Source: an uncultured Clostridia bacterium (GTDB lineage: Bacteria; Bacillota; Clostridia; Christensenellales; Aristaeellaceae). From it: a stretch of 6,270 nucleotides of DNA. The notes beneath the pieces were generated by a model. The model was given only the letters and a program-made list of their open reading frames with translations. It was not told the origin of the DNA and searched no databases. Location of the stretch: assembly GCA_904420265.1 (NCBI GenBank), contig CAJFUU010000056.1, positions 1 through 6,270 on the forward strand. The letters run 5' to 3'. The stretch's first letter is position 1, and every line of letters starts with the position of its first letter. The translations under genes and the position numbers were made by a program. Positions 5,026 through 6,270 of this stretch are shown one piece after another.

Positions 5026-6270
5026 GTTCTGTCGCTCCCTTCATCCAGAGATTTATTGTAGGCAGACCAAATTTCGCGCAGCATTTCAAAATCGCAGTCC
5101 TCGAGCAGTTCGCGCGTGGTTTCAATGCCCGTGACATAGTACAGGCATGGATTGCCGATTTTGGGCTGAAAACGGGCGTACTCCCGCCACGCGGCCAGGG
5201 AAGGCATTGGATGCTGGTCGGTATGAATCGCGCAATCCGGCATTACCCGTTTGGCAATCTGGGCGCGGTGGTTCATCTGCGGCACAACGCTTGCGCGGTC
5301 GGTATAGATGTCCTGCAAACGCAGCATGTCCACCACGTCGTTGAAATACGGGTTGAACGTATGCGCGATGATGAGCGCGTCGGGTTTTGCATTTTTGGCT
5401 GCGGAATAGTAAATTTCCATCAGGGCATGCAGCAACTCCGCGCCATACAGTTGCTTTTCTCGCGGAATTGTAGGCATCAGGCCGCGATGAACGGGAAGGA
5501 AATGCGTGTAATCGAACTCAAATCCATCCGCATCCAAGCCATCGGGTGAAAGCAGGTATGTAATTTTGGAGCGAAGCAGCGCTTCATACGCAGGGTTTTG
5601 CGGATCCGCAAAAAAGCGGAAAGTCGGCTCTGTGAGCGTAGAAGGGGGAATGACGACGGGCTCGCGCTTCTTGACCATGTCCAGCTTGCAGGACTTATAA
5701 AATACGTCCGTATCCAGGCGCAGCGTGTAGGCGTTGCGCTCGTCGTAGATCATCTGCGCGGTTACGGGAACCTCCAAACCGGTACCGGAGTGGCAATAAT
5801 GCCAGGGAGACGTCCACAAAATCACTTTGCGGCCCTTGGCGTGTTGCCTCGCAATAAAGCCCTTCATGTCCGGCCAGAGCGTTTCGTCCACGTCAAACTG
5901 GTGATCCGCCTGAAACCAGCGGTTGTCGACGATGAGTATGGTGGGCTCCACGCCCTTGCGCTCCAACGTGGCCAACATGGTTTCATAGGCGGATTGCGTG
6001 CAGAACAGATGCACGTTGTCGTTATCCCAATTCTGCGATTTCTGTCCAAAAAATTCCGGCCAACGATTGGAGTGGAAGACCTGTTCTCCCCAGCCTCCAA
6101 AGATGGGTTTTCGCCACCAGGAAGGAATGTTGAACCTGTCTGCGCTTGGGCAGGCTCCGGTTTTGCGGAGATATTCGCAATAGCCATGCAGGGCCTCGTA
6201 TTCATCCTGCGCATATTGCGAAAACAGGATTTGCGGAGAAGACCAGACGCCTTCGCAGTGGGTATAGCCA
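5022..6270 (-). CDS. TIM-barrel glycoside hydrolase-like protein (clan GH-D/GH31-like), 5'-partial
   Basis: The frame is open from the stop at 5022-5024 to the window edge, giving 415 visible codons; a GTG at 6014 is internal, not the start. The visible N-terminal part has NIPSWWRKPIFGGWGEQ (47-63), a linker seen before the barrel of alpha-glycosidase-like enzymes. The barrel strands follow: ILIVDNRWF, GRKVILWTSPWH, then DADGFEFDY, whose Asp (visible residue 253, codon 5511-5513) sits where GH31/GH36 enzymes carry the nucleophile. MLRLQDIY (Asp at visible 320) resembles the acid/base strand of these clans. It therefore probably cleaves an alpha-linked glycoside, inside the cell if there is no signal peptide, but the N-terminus is not visible. 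Its stop overlaps the oxidoreductase start (ATGA), so it is the first visible gene of a coupled operon. The family is assigned by motif resemblance only; a catalytically altered barrel protein remains possible. Confidence 0.75.
   Translation of the reverse strand, partial: GYTHCEGVWSSPQILFSQYAQDEYEALHGYCEYLRKTGACPSADRFNIPSWWRKPIFGGWGEQVFHSNRWPEFFGQKSQNWDNDNVHLFCTQSAYETMLATLERKGVEPTILIVDNRWFQADHQFDVDETLWPDMKGFIARQHAKGRKVILWTSPWHYCHSGTGLEVPVTAQMIYDERNAYTLRLDTDVFYKSCKLDMVKKREPVVIPPSTLTEPTFRFFADPQNPAYEALLRSKITYLLSPDGLDADGFEFDYTHFLPVHRGLMPTIPREKQLYGAELLHALMEIYYSAAKNAKPDALIIAHTFNPYFNDVVDMLRLQDIYTDRASVVPQMNHRAQIAKRVMPDCAIHTDQHPMPSLAAWREYARFQPKIGNPCLYYVTGIETTRELLEDCDFEMLREIWSAYNKSLDEGSDRT

Noticed and set aside
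3880..5061. A 393-codon open frame on the + strand opposite the oxidoreductase
   Set aside because: It is antisense to a protein with clear Rossmann and EKP motifs, shows no recognisable domain, and is explained by GC-rich codon use on the opposite strand.
6012..6014. GTG as the start of the glycosidase-like gene
   Set aside because: The frame is open upstream to the window edge and encodes a conserved-looking segment (WWRKPIFGGWGEQ), so this GTG is internal.

Overview
The window looks like bacterial carbohydrate-utilisation DNA, most likely from a GC-rich gut Clostridia-type Bacillota. That guess rests on the IS200-like element and the general style of the proteins, with no marker gene to confirm it. 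Two gene sets point towards each other and meet at a decayed insertion sequence.

Left part, + strand (1-1960): the tail of a sugar ABC transporter ATPase of the RbsA/MglA type is followed by two tandem, clearly paralogous alpha/beta-hydrolases of the hormone-sensitive-lipase/carboxylesterase type. The three genes are packed end to end and read as one transcription unit. A stem-loop with a short T-rich tail at 1971-2013 probably ends it. The esterases may remove acyl groups from an imported sugar, but the substrate cannot be read from the sequence.

Middle (about 2040-2751): a single-gene IS200/IS605-family element. Its Y1 transposase gene is broken by two compensating 2-base indels and one in-frame stop. 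The HUH motif and the catalytic Tyr are still encoded. The right-end hairpin is perfect, and the left end has a related but weaker one. The right end abuts and probably supplies the stop codon of the neighbouring transporter.

Right part, - strand (2748-6270, reading right to left): a TIM-barrel glycosidase-like protein (its 5' end is beyond the window), a Gfo/Idh/MocA-family NAD(P)-dependent sugar oxidoreductase, and a 12-helix MFS permease. Junction overlaps of 4 and 8 bases indicate a translationally coupled operon. A reasonable reading is uptake of a glycoside or sugar by the MFS protein, cleavage by the hydrolase and oxidation by the dehydrogenase.

No tRNA, rRNA, CRISPR array or clearly new system was found. 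The points most worth a second look are the Cys-for-His change in the oxyanion-hole motif of both esterases, the IS end overlapping the MFS stop codon, alternative RNA pairings in front of tnpA, and the unassigned family of the glycosidase-like protein.
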